A stretch of DNA of 5,845 nt from Armatimonadota bacterium (GTDB taxonomy: Bacteria > Armatimonadota > Zipacnadia > Zipacnadales > UBA11051). The number at the start of each line of letters is the position of its first letter. Position 1 is the stretch's first letter. Below, in pieces: positions 4,807-5,845 of the stretch. A program made the position numbers and the translations under genes. Under the pieces are notes generated by a model. It was not told the origin of the DNA and did no database searches. It saw nothing but the letters and a program-made list of their open reading frames with translations. The stretch covers positions 1 to 5,845 of the forward strand of contig JAUWOG010000170.1 in NCBI GenBank assembly GCA_030612305.1, written 5' to 3'.

Positions 4807-5550
4807 CTAGTAGCCCTGCTGGCGGAATTGCTCCTGCATTCTCTTGTTGAAATCCGGGCCGTCGGGGCGGTTGCCGCTGATGTAGTGGCTCGGCTTGAGG
4901 CCCTTTGCCAGGAGCTTCTCGATGACCTGGGCGAAGATCATCCAGCAGGTCATGATGGTGGCCGCTCCCGAGACGGGAATGACCTTCTCGGTCATGCCGG
5001 GGACCTCGAGCGCGGCGTCTCCATAGGGCGCGCAGTTGTCAATCACGATGTCGGCGACCTCGCCGATGCGCTTCCCGGATGGGTGTATGGCGTCAATTTC
5101 GGCACTGTACTCGAGCGAGGTGATGCCGATGACGGTGACTCCGATTTCGCGGGCGGCGATGGCAATCGCAACCGGTGCCACGCTGCGGCCGGATACGGAG
5201 CCGACGATGATGCAGTCGCCAGGCCTCATGCGGGAGGAGCGGACTGCGACACGAGCGGTCTCCGTGGACGTATCGTAGTGCTCCGCAGGCTCCTCGCGGT
5301 CGCGCTCGGCACCGCCGATGCTGTCGCGGACACTCAAGCTGAAACTGAATGGTTGGACTGAGACCAGGCCGCCGGCACGATGCAGCAAGTCGTGGTCGTT
5401 GCCGTGGCCGAGCGACGAGACGAAAAGCTGCCCGCCGGCAAGCTGGGCATCAACGATGGCCTCCGCGGCCCTGTCTGTCTGCTCCGCCGACTTGCTCTCG
5501 ATATCGTCGAGTAGCAGGCGGATCCTGTCGAGGTATTTCATCTGCAACAT
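4807..5550 (-). CDS. SIS-domain phosphosugar-binding protein (UPF0309/COG4821-like)
   Basis: A 247-residue cytoplasmic protein with one sugar-isomerase (SIS) domain, a fold that binds phosphorylated sugars in isomerases and regulators. It resembles the uncharacterised UPF0309/COG4821 family: an N-terminal helix (about 1-37), a SxGHGNxHDLLHRAGGL stretch (46-62), GSVSGRSVAP (117-126, the phosphate-binding SIS loop), GITSLEYS (142-149), HPSGKR (156-161) with EVADIVIDNCAPYGDA (164-179), and a C-terminal SGNRPDGPDFN (225-235). Common members have SGSGHSH and SNSGRN where this has SLGHGND and GSVSGRS, so the sugar pocket may differ. The ATG at 5550 is chosen because GGAGG ends 8 bases upstream; an ATG three codons in is less well spaced. 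It follows an unrecognised gene by 42 bases and is probably cotranscribed. The substrate cannot be predicted. Confidence 0.85.
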   Translation of the reverse strand: MLQMKYLDRIRLLLDDIESKSAEQTDRAAEAIVDAQLAGGQLFVSSLGHGNDHDLLHRAGGLVSVQPFSFSLSVRDSIGGAERDREEPAEHYDTSTETARVAVRSSRMRPGDCIIVGSVSGRSVAPVAIAIAAREIGVTVIGITSLEYSAEIDAIHPSGKRIGEVADIVIDNCAPYGDAALEVPGMTEKVIPVSGAATIMTCWMIFAQVIEKLLAKGLKPSHYISGNRPDGPDFNKRMQEQFRQQGY

Positions 5551-5592
5551 TGCAATCGCCTCCGGGAAGTAGCAGTTTGTCAGTGCGGTCTG

Positions 5593-5845
5593 TCAGTTCT
5601 GTGTGATTACTCGGGCTGCCGGGAAGGCCGCCTGGGTCTGCAGAATGCGAGCGCGAAGCTGTGGGGTTATCTGCACATCGGCTGCCCGCATGACCTGCAT
5701 GGCGGCAGCGACAACCATCTTCATCGGCACGACCTCGGGCACGAGCGAGGCGTCGTGGCGGAGGATGCTGTCGGCGAGTATCTGCCAGTAGAGCGGAGAG
5801 TGCTGAATCACACCGGCCATTCCCATCAACGGGTAGCCTTCGCCG
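5593..5845 (-). CDS. C-terminal part of an unrecognised protein (cut by window edge)
   Basis: The last 83 residues of a gene running in from the right edge. The frame is open to the edge (reading GEGYPLMGMAGV...), so the TTG/ATG codons near 5829 are probably internal. The visible part looks soluble, with alternating helices (IQHSPLYWQILADSIL; MKMVVAAAMQVMRAA; TPQLRARILQTQAAF) and no membrane segment or known catalytic motif. I do not recognise the family. It ends 42 bases before the SIS gene on the same strand, so the two probably share an mRNA and perhaps a sugar-related pathway. Between them the minus strand has ACTGACA twice, 13 bases apart (about 5576-5595), partly overlapping the stop codon. 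Confidence 0.7.
   Translation of the reverse strand, partial: GEGYPLMGMAGVIQHSPLYWQILADSILRHDASLVPEVVPMKMVVAAAMQVMRAADVQITPQLRARILQTQAAFPAARVITQN

Overview
The window is a GC-rich bacterial chromosome segment of ordinary housekeeping genes with unusually rich intergenic DNA. The host cannot be named from the sequence. A lipoprotein with a PD40/TolB-type propeller, a bacterial TatD-like nuclease and a bacterial HisF fit a free-living, high-GC, non-model bacterium (Armatimonadota, Chloroflexota or similar would be a guess).

Layout. Positions 1-698 are non-coding and hold one copy of a structured repeat (minus strand, 83-153), a patch resembling a DnaA unwinding site (179-382) and a good sigma70-type promoter (525-554) followed by a hairpin leader. 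Two plus-strand genes follow: a 331-residue lipoprotein (699-1694) and a TatD-family metal-dependent hydrolase (1819-2616), separated by a likely terminator and each with a strong Shine-Dalgarno. Positions 2617-3579 are a 963-base gene-free stretch. Its left third is a C-rich array of DnaA-box-like 9-mers (TTTTCCACA, TTATCCACA), nearly all in one orientation. Its middle is G-rich and hairpin-rich with no recognisable gene. Its right end carries a second copy of the structured repeat. Three minus-strand genes follow: hisF (3580-4371), then after a 435-base gap with a third repeat copy, a UPF0309/COG4821-like SIS-domain sugar-phosphate-binding protein (4807-5550), and the C-terminal end of an unrecognised gene (5593-5845) probably in one operon with the SIS gene.

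The genes do not form one pathway. HisF makes the imidazole ring of histidine, TatD is a nuclease-type hydrolase, the SIS protein probably belongs to sugar or amino-sugar metabolism, and the lipoprotein is of unknown role. The interest is between the genes. First, two clusters of DnaA-box-like sites bracket the lipoprotein and tatD, suggesting a bipartite replication origin or DnaA-titration locus. Second, a three-copy element of about 70-105 bases has a conserved closing stem, two variable hairpins with compensatory changes and a 3' hairpin. It looks like a structured RNA or a small mobile palindromic element and matches no family I can name.
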